Positions 1-7,554 of a stretch of 64,000 nucleotides of DNA are shown here, in pieces (position 1 is the stretch's first letter; each line of letters opens with the position of its first letter). The notes beneath the pieces were generated by a model that was given only the letters and a program-made list of their open reading frames with translations, did no database searches and had not been told where the DNA came from. This DNA comes from Micromonospora sp. ATCC 39149 (GTDB lineage Bacteria > Actinomycetota > Actinomycetes > Mycobacteriales > Micromonosporaceae). The translations under genes and the position numbers were made by a program. The stretch covers positions 1,378,936 through 1,442,935 of the forward strand of contig NZ_GG657738.1 of assembly GCF_000158815.1 (NCBI RefSeq), given 5' to 3'.

Positions 1-348
1 ACCGCGCTGGCCGCCGGTTCCGGCGACGTTCCGGTGCTGGGCACCCCCCGGGTGGTCGCCCTGGCCGAGGCGGCGACGGTGGCGGCGACCGCCGGGGCGC
101 TGCCGCCAGGGCGCACGACGGTCGGCACCCGGGTCGAGCTGGACCACCTCGCCCCCACTCCGGTCGGGCGGACGGTGGTCGCGCGGGCCCGGCTCACCGC
201 CGTCGACGGTCGGCGGCTGGGCTTCGAGGTGACGGTCACCGACGCCGGGGAAATCGTCGCGCGAGGGCGGGTGGAGCGGACGCTGGTCGACCGGCGGCGC
301 TTCGTCGAGCGGGCCTCGGGCGCGCCGGCCAGGGCGGCCACGGCATGA
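1..348 (+). CDS. FlK-like hotdog thioesterase (5' end outside window)
   Basis: The frame is open from base 1, so the N-terminus is missing; about 115 residues are visible. The protein resembles the thioesterase family that includes fluoroacetyl-CoA thioesterase FlK. FlK uses Thr42, Glu50 and His76. Here a Thr in GTPRV is followed 8 residues later by Glu, and 26 residues after that by His in ELDH, the same spacing, so the triad looks intact. The likely role is hydrolysis of a small acyl-CoA or acyl-thioester in the cytoplasm. The stop codon overlaps the ATG of the next gene by 4 bases (ATGA), so the two are probably translationally coupled. The true substrate cannot be read from the sequence, and a general housekeeping thioesterase is at least as likely as a fluoroacetate-specific one. 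Confidence 0.75.
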   Translation, partial: TALAAGSGDVPVLGTPRVVALAEAATVAATAGALPPGRTTVGTRVELDHLAPTPVGRTVVARARLTAVDGRRLGFEVTVTDAGEIVARGRVERTLVDRRRFVERASGAPARAATA

Positions 349-1175
349 CGCGGCGGTTCGTCGAGGTCGCCGACCGGGTGTACGTGCTGCGCGAGCCGCT
401 GCTCGACGTCAACGTCACGCTGGTGGTCGGCGACGGCGGGGCGCTGGTGGTGGACACCCTCTCCACCGCCGGGCAGGCCGCCGAGCTGGTCGCCGCCGCC
501 CGCGCGATCACCCCGCACCCGTGGGCGGTGGTGAACACGCACCACCACTTCGACCACTGCTTCGGCAACGCCGTCCTCGCCGGTGACCCGGCCCGCCCGG
601 TGTACGCGCACGAGGCCGCCGCCGTGGCGCTACGGGACCGCCCCGACGAGGTGCGCCGGGCCGCGTACGAGGAGGTGCGCGCCGCCCGGCCCGAGCTGGC
701 CGCCGAGCTGGCCGGCACGCGGCTGCTGGCCCCGACGCACGTCGTGCGCGGCGAGACGGTGCTGGACGTCGGCGGCCGGCGGGTGGTGCTGCGCCACCCG
801 GGGCACGGGCACACCGACGCCGACCTGGTGGTGCACGTGCCGGACGCGGACGTGCTGGTCGCCGGGGACCTGGTGGAGCAGAGCGGCCCGCCGGCGTTCG
901 AGGAGTCGTACCCGTTGCAGTGGCCGGACGCGGTCGCCGAGCTGCTCCGGCTGACCACCCCGGGCACGGTGGTCGTGCCGGGGCACGGTGAGCTGGTCGA
1001 CCCGGAGTTCGTCCGGGCCCAGCACGGGCAGCTCGCCGAGCTGTCCTGGCTGATCCGGGCCGGCCACACCGGCGGGGCCCCACCGGAGCGGGTAGCCGCC
1101 GAGGCCCCCTTCGGTGCCCGTGCCGCCCTCACCGCCGCCCGCCGTGGCTACGCCGAACTGGACGGCGTCGGCTGA
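345..1175 (+). CDS. metallo-beta-lactamase-fold hydrolase
   Basis: A 276-residue protein with the HxHxDH metal-binding motif (THHHFDH, residues 65-71). A second His sits in GHGHTDAD, an Asp in the AGDL segment and a further His in PGHGE. This is the complete ligand set of a dinuclear-zinc MBL-fold hydrolase. The GHGHT segment and the length fit the glyoxalase-II / quinoprotein-relay-like branch (cytosolic thioester or lactone hydrolases) rather than true beta-lactamases, because no signal peptide is visible. The ATG overlaps the upstream thioesterase stop, so the two may act on related acyl esters. Substrate unknown. Confidence 0.85.
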   Translation: MTRRFVEVADRVYVLREPLLDVNVTLVVGDGGALVVDTLSTAGQAAELVAAARAITPHPWAVVNTHHHFDHCFGNAVLAGDPARPVYAHEAAAVALRDRPDEVRRAAYEEVRAARPELAAELAGTRLLAPTHVVRGETVLDVGGRRVVLRHPGHGHTDADLVVHVPDADVLVAGDLVEQSGPPAFEESYPLQWPDAVAELLRLTTPGTVVVPGHGELVDPEFVRAQHGQLAELSWLIRAGHTGGAPPERVAAEAPFGARAALTAARRGYAELDGVG

Positions 1176-1194
1176 CCGGACGGGGGCGGGCGGG

Positions 1195-2130
1195 TCAGCC
1201 GGGGAAGCGGCGCAGCACCTCGGCTCGGGTGGGCATGGCGACCGCCCCGCCCGGTGACTCGCAGACCAGGCCGGCCACCCGCAGCGCGAACGCGACCCGC
1301 CGGTGCCAGTCGGCCGGGTCGGCGGGCTCCCCGTCGACCAGCAGGTCGGCGACGAGGGCCGCCATCACCGAGTCGCCCGCGCCGGTGGCGTCCACCGCGC
1401 GCACCTTCGGCGCGGGTACGCGTACCGGATCGGCCTTGGCGGGGGCGACCACCGCGCCGTCCGCGCCGAGGGTGACCACGACGGTCCCCGCCCCCAACTC
1501 CCGCAGGTACGCCGCGACCCCCTCGACCGGCTCGCCGGGGTAGAGCAGTTCCGCGTCGGCGGTGCTGAGCTTGACCAGGTGGGCGGAGGCGGCGAACTCC
1601 GCGACCGTTTCGCGCAGGGCGGCCAGCGCAGCCGGGCCGTCGAGCAGCCGGGGCCGGACGTTCGGGTCGAACACCCGCAGCCCGCCCGCGAGCGACCAGG
1701 CCCGGCGCGTGGCGGCCAGCACGCTCGGCGACAGCAGCACGATCGACCCGCAGTAGAGCACGTCGGCGCCCCCGACCAGGTCGACGTCCAGGTCGTCGGC
1801 GGTGAGCAGCCCAAATGATGGTGGCTCGCCGTAGAAGCGGAAGTCCGGCTCGGCTCCGGTGTGGGTGGCCACCGCCAGCGCGGTCGACGCGGGCGCGGTG
1901 ACCGCCCCGGCCAGCCCGACTCCGGCGTCGGCCAGGAACGCGCGGATCCGGTAGGCGAGCACGTCGTCGCCGAGCGAGCCGACGAACTGCACCGACCCGC
2001 CGAGCCGGGCCACCCCGACGGCGACGTTGAGCGGTCCGCCACCGATCGCCTGCCGGAAGACGGGCTGGCCGTCGCACTCGGCGTCGAGCAGGTCGACCAG
2101 TGCCTCGCCCAGCACCACCGCGTATCCCAT
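1195..2130 (-). CDS. PfkB-family carbohydrate kinase (fructokinase-like)
   Basis: A 311-residue ribokinase/PfkB-family kinase. The N-terminal GEALVDL strand and the IGGGPLNVAVGVARLG sugar-binding segment are typical. Near residue 250 the signature DATGAGDS carries the catalytic Asp and anion hole. Fructokinases of this type phosphorylate fructose or a related sugar at C6 or C1 with ATP. The start was placed at the ATG at 2130 because GGAGGGA lies just upstream and the family begins here; an in-frame start 22 codons earlier adds sequence without similarity. It converges on the MBL hydrolase with only 19 bases between. Exact sugar not determinable. Confidence 0.88.
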   Translation of the reverse strand: MGYAVVLGEALVDLLDAECDGQPVFRQAIGGGPLNVAVGVARLGGSVQFVGSLGDDVLAYRIRAFLADAGVGLAGAVTAPASTALAVATHTGAEPDFRFYGEPPSFGLLTADDLDVDLVGGADVLYCGSIVLLSPSVLAATRRAWSLAGGLRVFDPNVRPRLLDGPAALAALRETVAEFAASAHLVKLSTADAELLYPGEPVEGVAAYLRELGAGTVVVTLGADGAVVAPAKADPVRVPAPKVRAVDATGAGDSVMAALVADLLVDGEPADPADWHRRVAFALRVAGLVCESPGGAVAMPTRAEVLRRFPG

Positions 2131-2344
2131 CGTGGGTCCCTCCGTCGTTTCGCTACCGTGCCCCAATCCTGTCCTACGTGACGGCGACGCCGGCACCGAA
2201 CCTCGACGTGACCGGCCGTGGGGCAGATGTCATCGACGATCGGCTATTGCGGCGGGCGGATCCGGCGTGGTGAGATGACGATGCCGGCCGATGCGAGGGC
2301 TGTCGTGTCCGCCGGCGCCGGGAGAGCCAGCGCGAGGGGCACGC

Positions 2345-2364
2345 CGGTCCGCCGAGGCGGACCG
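2345..2364. promoter_or_regulatory. perfect 9-bp inverted repeat upstream of LPMO gene
   Basis: Arms CGGTCCGCC and GGCGGACCG flank a 2-base spacer. It lies in the 345-base divergent region between the sugar kinase and the LPMO gene, about 110 bases before the LPMO start. The symmetry and position fit a repressor operator, but no known consensus is recognised. Confidence 0.35.
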
Positions 2365-2432
2365 TCGGTGACGCGCGCCGTCGGCCCACGGGCACGGGCG
2401 CGACACCGCGATCGTGACATCCGCTCGTCGCA

Positions 2433-2459
2433 GCGGAACGGCCGGTGCGGTCGTTCCGC
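2433..2459 (+). promoter_or_regulatory. inverted repeat just upstream of the LPMO ribosome-binding site
   Basis: GCGGAACG at 2433-2440 is mirrored by CGTTCCGC at 2452-2459 across an 11-base spacer, 6 bases before the AGGAGA ribosome-binding site (2465-2470). It could be an operator or a leader hairpin. The rest of the 2131-2475 intergenic region shows no other gene. Confidence 0.35.
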
Positions 2460-2475
2460 GAGTCAGGAGAACCCC

Positions 2476-3576
2476 GTGACCCGTTCCCGCACGGCCGCGC
2501 TGCTCATCGCGGCCGCCACCCTCGCCGCGGGTGCCGCCACCCTGGTGGCCAGCCCCAATCCCGCCGCTGCCCACGGGGCCGCGATGACCCCCGGCAGCCG
2601 GACCTACCTCTGCTGGAAGGACGGCCTCGCCCCCACCGGTGAGATCAAGCCGAACAACCCGGCCTGCTCAGCCGCGGTCGCTCAGAACGGGCCCAACTCG
2701 CTGTACAACTGGTTCAGCGTGCTGCGCTCGGACGCTGGCGGTCGTACCGTGGGTTTCATCCCTGACGGCAAGCTGTGCAGCGGCGGAAACCCCGGCTTCA
2801 GCGGCTACGACGCGGCCCGCACCGACTGGCCGCTGACCCACCTGACCGCAGGCGCCCGGTTCGACTTCAAGTACAGCAACTGGGCCCACCACCCGGGCAC
2901 CTTCTACTTCTACGTGACGAAGGACAGTTGGAGCCCGACCCGGGCGCTGGCCTGGAGCGACCTGGAGACGCAGCCCTTCCTCACGGTGACCAACCCGCCG
3001 CAGAACGGTCCGGTGGGCACCAACGAGGGGCACTACTACTTCAGCGGCAACCTGCCGTCAGGTAAGAGCGGCCGGCACATCATCTACTCGCGCTGGGTCC
3101 GCTCGGACAGCCAGGAGAACTTCTTCGGCTGCTCGGACGTCACCTTCGACGGCGGCAACGGCCAGGTGACCGGCATCGGCGGCACCCCGAACCCGACCAC
3201 CCCGGCACCGACCACCCCGGCCCCGACCACCCCGGCACCGACCACCCCCGCGCCGACCACGCCGCCGCCCGGCGGTGACTGCATGGCGGTCTACAAGGTG
3301 ATCAGCTCCTGGTCCGGCGGCTTCCAGGGCGAGGTGACCATCATGAACCACGGCTCGACGCCCTTCGCCGGCTGGAAGGCGACCCTGACCTGGCAGACGG
3401 GCCAGACCATCCACAGCCTGTGGAACGGCACGTACACCACGTCCGGGTCGACGGTGACGGTCACCAACAGCCCCTACAACGGCACGGTCGCGCCGGAGGG
3501 CACCACCGCCTTCGGCTTCGTCGCCGGCAGCAGCGGCACGAGCTCGCTGCCGACGGTGAGCTGCACCCGCGTGTGA
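2476..3576 (+). CDS. secreted lytic polysaccharide monooxygenase, AA10 with C-terminal CBM2
   Basis: 366 residues from a GTG start behind AGGAGA. A signal peptide (residues 1-32, ending NPAAA) leaves His33 as the mature N-terminus, the first ligand of the copper histidine brace. The second ligand is in NWAHHPGT near residue 137. The AA10 domain spans about 33-230. A Pro/Thr linker of repeated TTPAP units (about 238-266) leads to a carbohydrate-binding module of family 2 (about 267-366), bounded by Cys at both ends and with the usual Trp residues. The enzyme would oxidatively cut crystalline cellulose or chitin outside the cell. It ends at a strong double hairpin. Cellulose versus chitin cannot be settled by eye; the CBM2 leans towards cellulose. 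Confidence 0.95.
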   Translation: MTRSRTAALLIAAATLAAGAATLVASPNPAAAHGAAMTPGSRTYLCWKDGLAPTGEIKPNNPACSAAVAQNGPNSLYNWFSVLRSDAGGRTVGFIPDGKLCSGGNPGFSGYDAARTDWPLTHLTAGARFDFKYSNWAHHPGTFYFYVTKDSWSPTRALAWSDLETQPFLTVTNPPQNGPVGTNEGHYYFSGNLPSGKSGRHIIYSRWVRSDSQENFFGCSDVTFDGGNGQVTGIGGTPNPTTPAPTTPAPTTPAPTTPAPTTPPPGGDCMAVYKVISSWSGGFQGEVTIMNHGSTPFAGWKATLTWQTGQTIHSLWNGTYTTSGSTVTVTNSPYNGTVAPEGTTAFGFVAGSSGTSSLPTVSCTRV

Positions 3577-3585
3577 TCCCGTGCC

Positions 3586-3669
3586 CGCTCGTCGGGTGCG
3601 GCGGCGAGCCGCCGCACCCGACGAGCGCGGCGCACCCGAGAAGGGCCCCCGCCGTCGGCGGGGGCCCTT
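3586..3669. terminator. double-hairpin bidirectional terminator
   Basis: Two perfect hairpins stand in series: a 19-bp stem (3586-3604 with 3609-3627, 4-base loop) and a 13-bp stem (3641-3653 with 3657-3669, 3-base loop). They separate the converging LPMO and asnB genes and can serve both. Confidence 0.85.
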
Positions 3670-3703
3670 CCTCGTCCGGCTCAGCGGACCGGGGATCGCC
3701 CGC

Positions 3704-5665
3704 TCAGCGAACCATGGACCCGACGACCGGCTTCGTCAGCAGCGCCGACTGGTTGCGCTGGATGCCCGGGTCGAGCGTCTTGGCCACGAAGATCGCGTGC
3801 CAGATGCAGAAGATCAGCACGGTCCACACCTTGCGGGAGTGGTCGGCCTCCTCCCGCTTGTGCTCCTCCAGCAGCCGCATCGCGTACGGCAGGTCGATCA
3901 GCTCGCCCGCGCCGGAGTTGGCGAGCACCCAGCGGGCCCACTCGTACATCTCGCCGCGCAGCCAGACCCGGGTCGGGGTGGGGAAGCCCAGCTTCCTGCG
4001 GTTGACGATGGCCGGCGGCACGACGCCCTGGAGCGCCTGGCGCATGGCGTACTTGGTGGCGTCGGAGCGCGGCGGGAGCTTCAGGTCCACCGGGATGGTG
4101 GCCGCCACGTCGAACACCTCCTTGTCCAAGAACGGCACCCGGACCTCCAGCGAGTGCGCCATCGAGATCCGGTCGGCCTTGACCAGGATGTCGCCGCGCA
4201 GCCAGGTGTAGAGGTCGACGTACTGCATCTTGGTCACGTCGTCGAGCTCGGTGCACTCGGCGTAGATCGGGGCGGTGACGTCGGTGTAGCGCACCGAGGG
4301 GTCGTAGCGGCGCAGCAGGTGCTGCTTCTCCTCCTCGGTGAACATCCGGGCGTTGCCGTAGTAGCGCTGCTCGATCGGGGTGGTGCCGCGTTCCAGGAAG
4401 CTCTTGCCCTTGACCCCCTGCGGGATGGCCCTGGAGACCGCGCGCAGCCCCTTCTGCACCCCGTCGGGCAGGCCGTTGACCGCGCCGAGGGACAACGGCT
4501 CCCGGTAGATGGTGTACCCGCCGAAGAACTCGTCGGCGCCCTCGCCGGAGAGGACCACGGTGACGTGCTCGGCGGCCTTCTTCGCCACGAAGTACAGCGG
4601 CACCAGCGCCGGGTCGGCCACCGGGTCGTCCAGATGCCAGACGATCTTCGGCAGCGCGTCGATCATGTCCTGCGGCCCGATCTTGGTCGGGATGGTGGTC
4701 ACGTCGAGGTGCCGGGCCGATTCCTGGGCGACGTCGATCTCCGAGTACCCGGGAACGTCGTAGCCGACGGTGAAGGTGAGGATGTGCGGGTTGAACTCGC
4801 GGGCCAGGGCCACCACGGCGGTGGAGTCGATGCCGCTGGACAGGAAGGAGCCGACCGGCACGTCCGAACGCATGTGCATCCGGACGCTCTCCCGCAACGT
4901 CTCCCGGATCTGGTGGTAGAGCCGCTGCTCGTCGGCGACCGGGGCGGGCCGGAACACCGGGCGGTACCAGCGACGCACGTCGATCCGGCCGCCCGGGGTC
5001 CAGGTCAGGTACTCCCCCGACCCGATCCGGCTGATCCCCAGGTGCAGGGTGCCGGGCTCCGGGACGTACTGGAGGGTCAGGTAGTGGCTCAGGTTCGCCG
5101 TGTCGATGCCCGCGTCCCCGGCGTACGCCGACTGGGCGAACGGCAGCAGCGCCTTTTTCTCCGAGGCGAGGTAGAGCCCGTCGGCGGTCTCCAGGTAGTG
5201 CAGCGGCTTGATGCCGAAGTTGTCGCGCGCGCCGAACGCCCGGCGCTCCTGGCGGTCCCAGATGACGAAGGCGAACATGCCGCGCAGCCGGGTGAGCACC
5301 TGCTCGCCCCAGTAGTGGTAGCCGGCGACGATCACCTCGCCGTCGCCGGCGGTGGCGAACTGGGCGCCGAAGGCGCGCACCAGCTCGTCGCGCAGCTCGA
5401 TGTAGTTGTAGATCTCGCCGTTGAAGGTCAGCAGGTAGCGTCCGCCCGCGTACGGCAACGGCTCGTGGCTGGACGCCACGTCGATGATCGCCAGGCGCTT
5501 GTGCGCGAACACCCCGTCGGCGTACCGGCCGCCCGCGTCACCGACCACCTCGACCCCGGTCTCGTCCGGTCCGCGGTGGTGCAGGCATTCCAACGCCCCC
5601 GCGATGTGATCGCGGTGGGCGGCGGCATTGCCGTTAGCGCTGAAGAAGGCCAGGAGTCCGCACAT
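3704..5665 (-). CDS. asnB: asparagine synthase (glutamine-hydrolysing)
   Basis: 653 residues with an N-terminal class II glutamine amidotransferase domain (about 1-210) and a C-terminal ATP-dependent synthetase domain. The start was placed at the ATG giving M-C-G-L, because Cys2 must become the N-terminal nucleophile. GGAAAG sits 9 bases upstream of it, while a start three codons earlier would bury the Cys. The ATP-pyrophosphatase loop is SSGIDS near residue 277. The enzyme converts aspartate, glutamine and ATP to asparagine and glutamate. It is transcribed divergently from pepP with a 110-base gap. Single-gene unit ending at the shared double hairpin. Confidence 0.95.
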   Translation of the reverse strand: MCGLLAFFSANGNAAAHRDHIAGALECLHHRGPDETGVEVVGDAGGRYADGVFAHKRLAIIDVASSHEPLPYAGGRYLLTFNGEIYNYIELRDELVRAFGAQFATAGDGEVIVAGYHYWGEQVLTRLRGMFAFVIWDRQERRAFGARDNFGIKPLHYLETADGLYLASEKKALLPFAQSAYAGDAGIDTANLSHYLTLQYVPEPGTLHLGISRIGSGEYLTWTPGGRIDVRRWYRPVFRPAPVADEQRLYHQIRETLRESVRMHMRSDVPVGSFLSSGIDSTAVVALAREFNPHILTFTVGYDVPGYSEIDVAQESARHLDVTTIPTKIGPQDMIDALPKIVWHLDDPVADPALVPLYFVAKKAAEHVTVVLSGEGADEFFGGYTIYREPLSLGAVNGLPDGVQKGLRAVSRAIPQGVKGKSFLERGTTPIEQRYYGNARMFTEEEKQHLLRRYDPSVRYTDVTAPIYAECTELDDVTKMQYVDLYTWLRGDILVKADRISMAHSLEVRVPFLDKEVFDVAATIPVDLKLPPRSDATKYAMRQALQGVVPPAIVNRRKLGFPTPTRVWLRGEMYEWARWVLANSGAGELIDLPYAMRLLEEHKREEADHSRKVWTVLIFCIWHAIFVAKTLDPGIQRNQSALLTKPVVGSMVR

Positions 5666-5775
5666 GGTGGTCATCTTTCCACGCGGCGAGGGCTGCCGTC
5701 GCGGGCACCACAGGGTCTCCGCACCCGCGTGTGCGGGGTACCGTCTGGACAGGAATGAGGCGGAGGGAGCGGATC

Positions 5776-7260
5776 ATGAGCGAGGACCGGACGGACGGCC
5801 AGCCGCCGGACGACGGCACCGAGTCGCACGACCCGGATTTTCCGGAGGCGTTCCTGTCGTTCATGCGTCAGGGATGGCGGGACACGACCCTGCCGATCGG
5901 CCCCCGGGTGGAGGTGCCGAACCACGCCAAGCGGCGGGCCGCGCTCTCCGCGGCCTTCCCGGGCGAGACGCTGGTCATCCCCACGGGCGGGGAGAAGGTA
6001 CGCGCCAACGATACCGAGTACCGGTTCCGGCCGGGCAGCGACTTCGCGTACCTGACCGGCGACCCCGACCCGGACAGCGTGCTCGTGCTGCGGCCGAACG
6101 GCTCGGGGCACGACGCGGTGCTGTACATGCGGCCCCGCTCCTCGCGGGACAACGACGAGTTCTTCCGCAGCCGGCACGGCGAGCTGTGGGTGGGCCGGCG
6201 GCACACCCTCGCGGAGAAGTCGACCGAGCTGGGCCTGCCCACCGCGGACCTGGCCGAGCTGGAGGCGGCGCTGGCCGACCTGGCACCGGGGCGGACGCGG
6301 GTGCTGCGCGGCTTCGACGCCCGGGTCGACGCGGCCGTGCGCCCGTACGACGGGCCCCGGGAGGAGGGCCAGCCCGCCCGCGACCGGGAACTGGCCATCG
6401 CGATCTCCGAGCTGAAGCTGGTCAAGGACGAGTGGGAGATCGCCCAACTCCAGGACGCGATCGACGCCACCGTGCGCGGCTTCGAGGACGTGGCCCGGGT
6501 GTTGCCGGCCGACCGGGGCGTCTCGGAGCGGCTGCTGGAGGGCATCTTCGCGCTGCGCGCCCGGCACGACGGCAACGACGTCGGCTACGGCTCGATCGTC
6601 GGGGCCGGTGAGCACGCCACGATCCTGCACTGGGTGCACAACCACGGCACCACCCGACCGGGTGAGCTGCTGCTGATGGACATGGGCGTGGAGAACCGCA
6701 ACCTCTACACCGCCGACGTCACCCGGGTGCTGCCGGTCAACGGCCGGTTCAACCCGCTGCAACGCCAGGTCTACGACGTCGTGTACGCCTCCCAGCAGGC
6801 CGGCATCGACGCGATCAGGCCGGGCGTGCCGTTCAAGGACGTGCACCGCACCTGCATGCGGGTGCTCGCCGAGGGGCTGCACGACCTGGGCCTGCTGCCG
6901 GTGAGCGTGGACGAGGCGATGGACGAGAAGTCGACCGTCTACCGCCGGTGGACGCTGCACGGCTTCGGGCACATGCTCGGCATCGACGTGCACGACTGCT
7001 CGAACGCCCGCAAGGAGGCGTACCGCGACGGCGCACTCGGCGAGGGCTACGTGCTCACCGTGGAGCCGGGGCTGTACTTCCAGCCCGAGGACGACCTCGT
7101 CCCGGAGGAATTGCGCGGCGTCGGCATCCGGATCGAGGACGACATCCTGGTCACCGCGACCGGCGCCGTGAACCTCTCCGCCGGGCTGCCGCGCGCCGCC
7201 GACGAGGTGGAGACCTGGCTGGCCGAGCAGCGCGAGGCGGGTCCGCGCCTGCCGGGCTGA
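5776..7260 (+). CDS. pepP: Xaa-Pro aminopeptidase (aminopeptidase P, M24B)
   Basis: 494 residues. An N-terminal creatinase-like domain (about 40-200) is followed by a pita-bread M24 domain. The five metal ligands are visible: Asp in LMDMG (about 301), Asp in YTADVTR (about 315), His in GFGHML (about 397), Glu in VEPGLY (about 429) and Glu in RIEDD (about 453). It removes N-terminal residues preceding proline and is cytoplasmic. The ATG at 5776 follows GGAGGGAG at 5762. The gene stands alone between asnB (divergent) and a 23-bp terminator hairpin. Confidence 0.95.
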   Translation: MSEDRTDGQPPDDGTESHDPDFPEAFLSFMRQGWRDTTLPIGPRVEVPNHAKRRAALSAAFPGETLVIPTGGEKVRANDTEYRFRPGSDFAYLTGDPDPDSVLVLRPNGSGHDAVLYMRPRSSRDNDEFFRSRHGELWVGRRHTLAEKSTELGLPTADLAELEAALADLAPGRTRVLRGFDARVDAAVRPYDGPREEGQPARDRELAIAISELKLVKDEWEIAQLQDAIDATVRGFEDVARVLPADRGVSERLLEGIFALRARHDGNDVGYGSIVGAGEHATILHWVHNHGTTRPGELLLMDMGVENRNLYTADVTRVLPVNGRFNPLQRQVYDVVYASQQAGIDAIRPGVPFKDVHRTCMRVLAEGLHDLGLLPVSVDEAMDEKSTVYRRWTLHGFGHMLGIDVHDCSNARKEAYRDGALGEGYVLTVEPGLYFQPEDDLVPEELRGVGIRIEDDILVTATGAVNLSAGLPRAADEVETWLAEQREAGPRLPG

Positions 7261-7279
7261 TCCAGGGGTACGACCACAC

Positions 7280-7339
7280 GACGGGCCCTGCCGCCGGTCG
7301 CGACGTTTGACGTCGACGCGACCGGCGGCAGGGCCCGTC
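7280..7339 (+). terminator. pepP terminator, 23-bp perfect stem
   Basis: 7280-7302 is perfectly complementary to 7317-7339 with a 14-base loop. It lies 20 bases after the pepP stop. Confidence 0.85.
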
Positions 7340-7421
7340 GACGTCTGCGCTGCTCACCTAACTTCCTACCCGGGCTGCCGGGTTGACGCGTCCCGCCCGA
7401 GGTGAGAGGAATGCGGGGGTT

Positions 7422-7494
7422 TTTCGGATTCACGCCTCTCGCGAGGAACCTTCTCATACGGTGGCTATCAGAGGCTACAAACCCATTTGTGGCC
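7422..7494 (+). promoter_or_regulatory. conserved upstream block of beta-helix gene A
   Basis: TTTCGGAT (7422-7429), then after a fixed distance TTCTCATACGGTGG (7451-7464), then an inverted repeat GGCTACAAA / TTTGTGGCC (7473-7481 and 7486-7494). The same elements, with the same 29-base step between the first two, recur upstream of gene B at 9421-9491 although the surrounding sequence has diverged. A promoter with an operator or leader hairpin is the simplest reading. Confidence 0.55.
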
Positions 7495-7554
7495 GGTCGC
7501 ACTGCTTCGAGCGATGCGACCCCGTCTGGCAGCAGGAAAGGGCGGAAGGCTCTG

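Noticed and set aside
345..1175. Antibiotic-resistance beta-lactamase
   Set aside because: It has the MBL fold but no signal peptide, and its loop motifs fit cytosolic thioester or lactone hydrolases.
3190..3270. Short tandem repeats in the LPMO gene as a regulatory repeat
   Set aside because: They encode the Pro/Thr linker between catalytic and binding domains.
3581..5758. A 725-codon plus-strand frame opposite asnB
   Set aside because: Antisense shadow; asnB has all family motifs.
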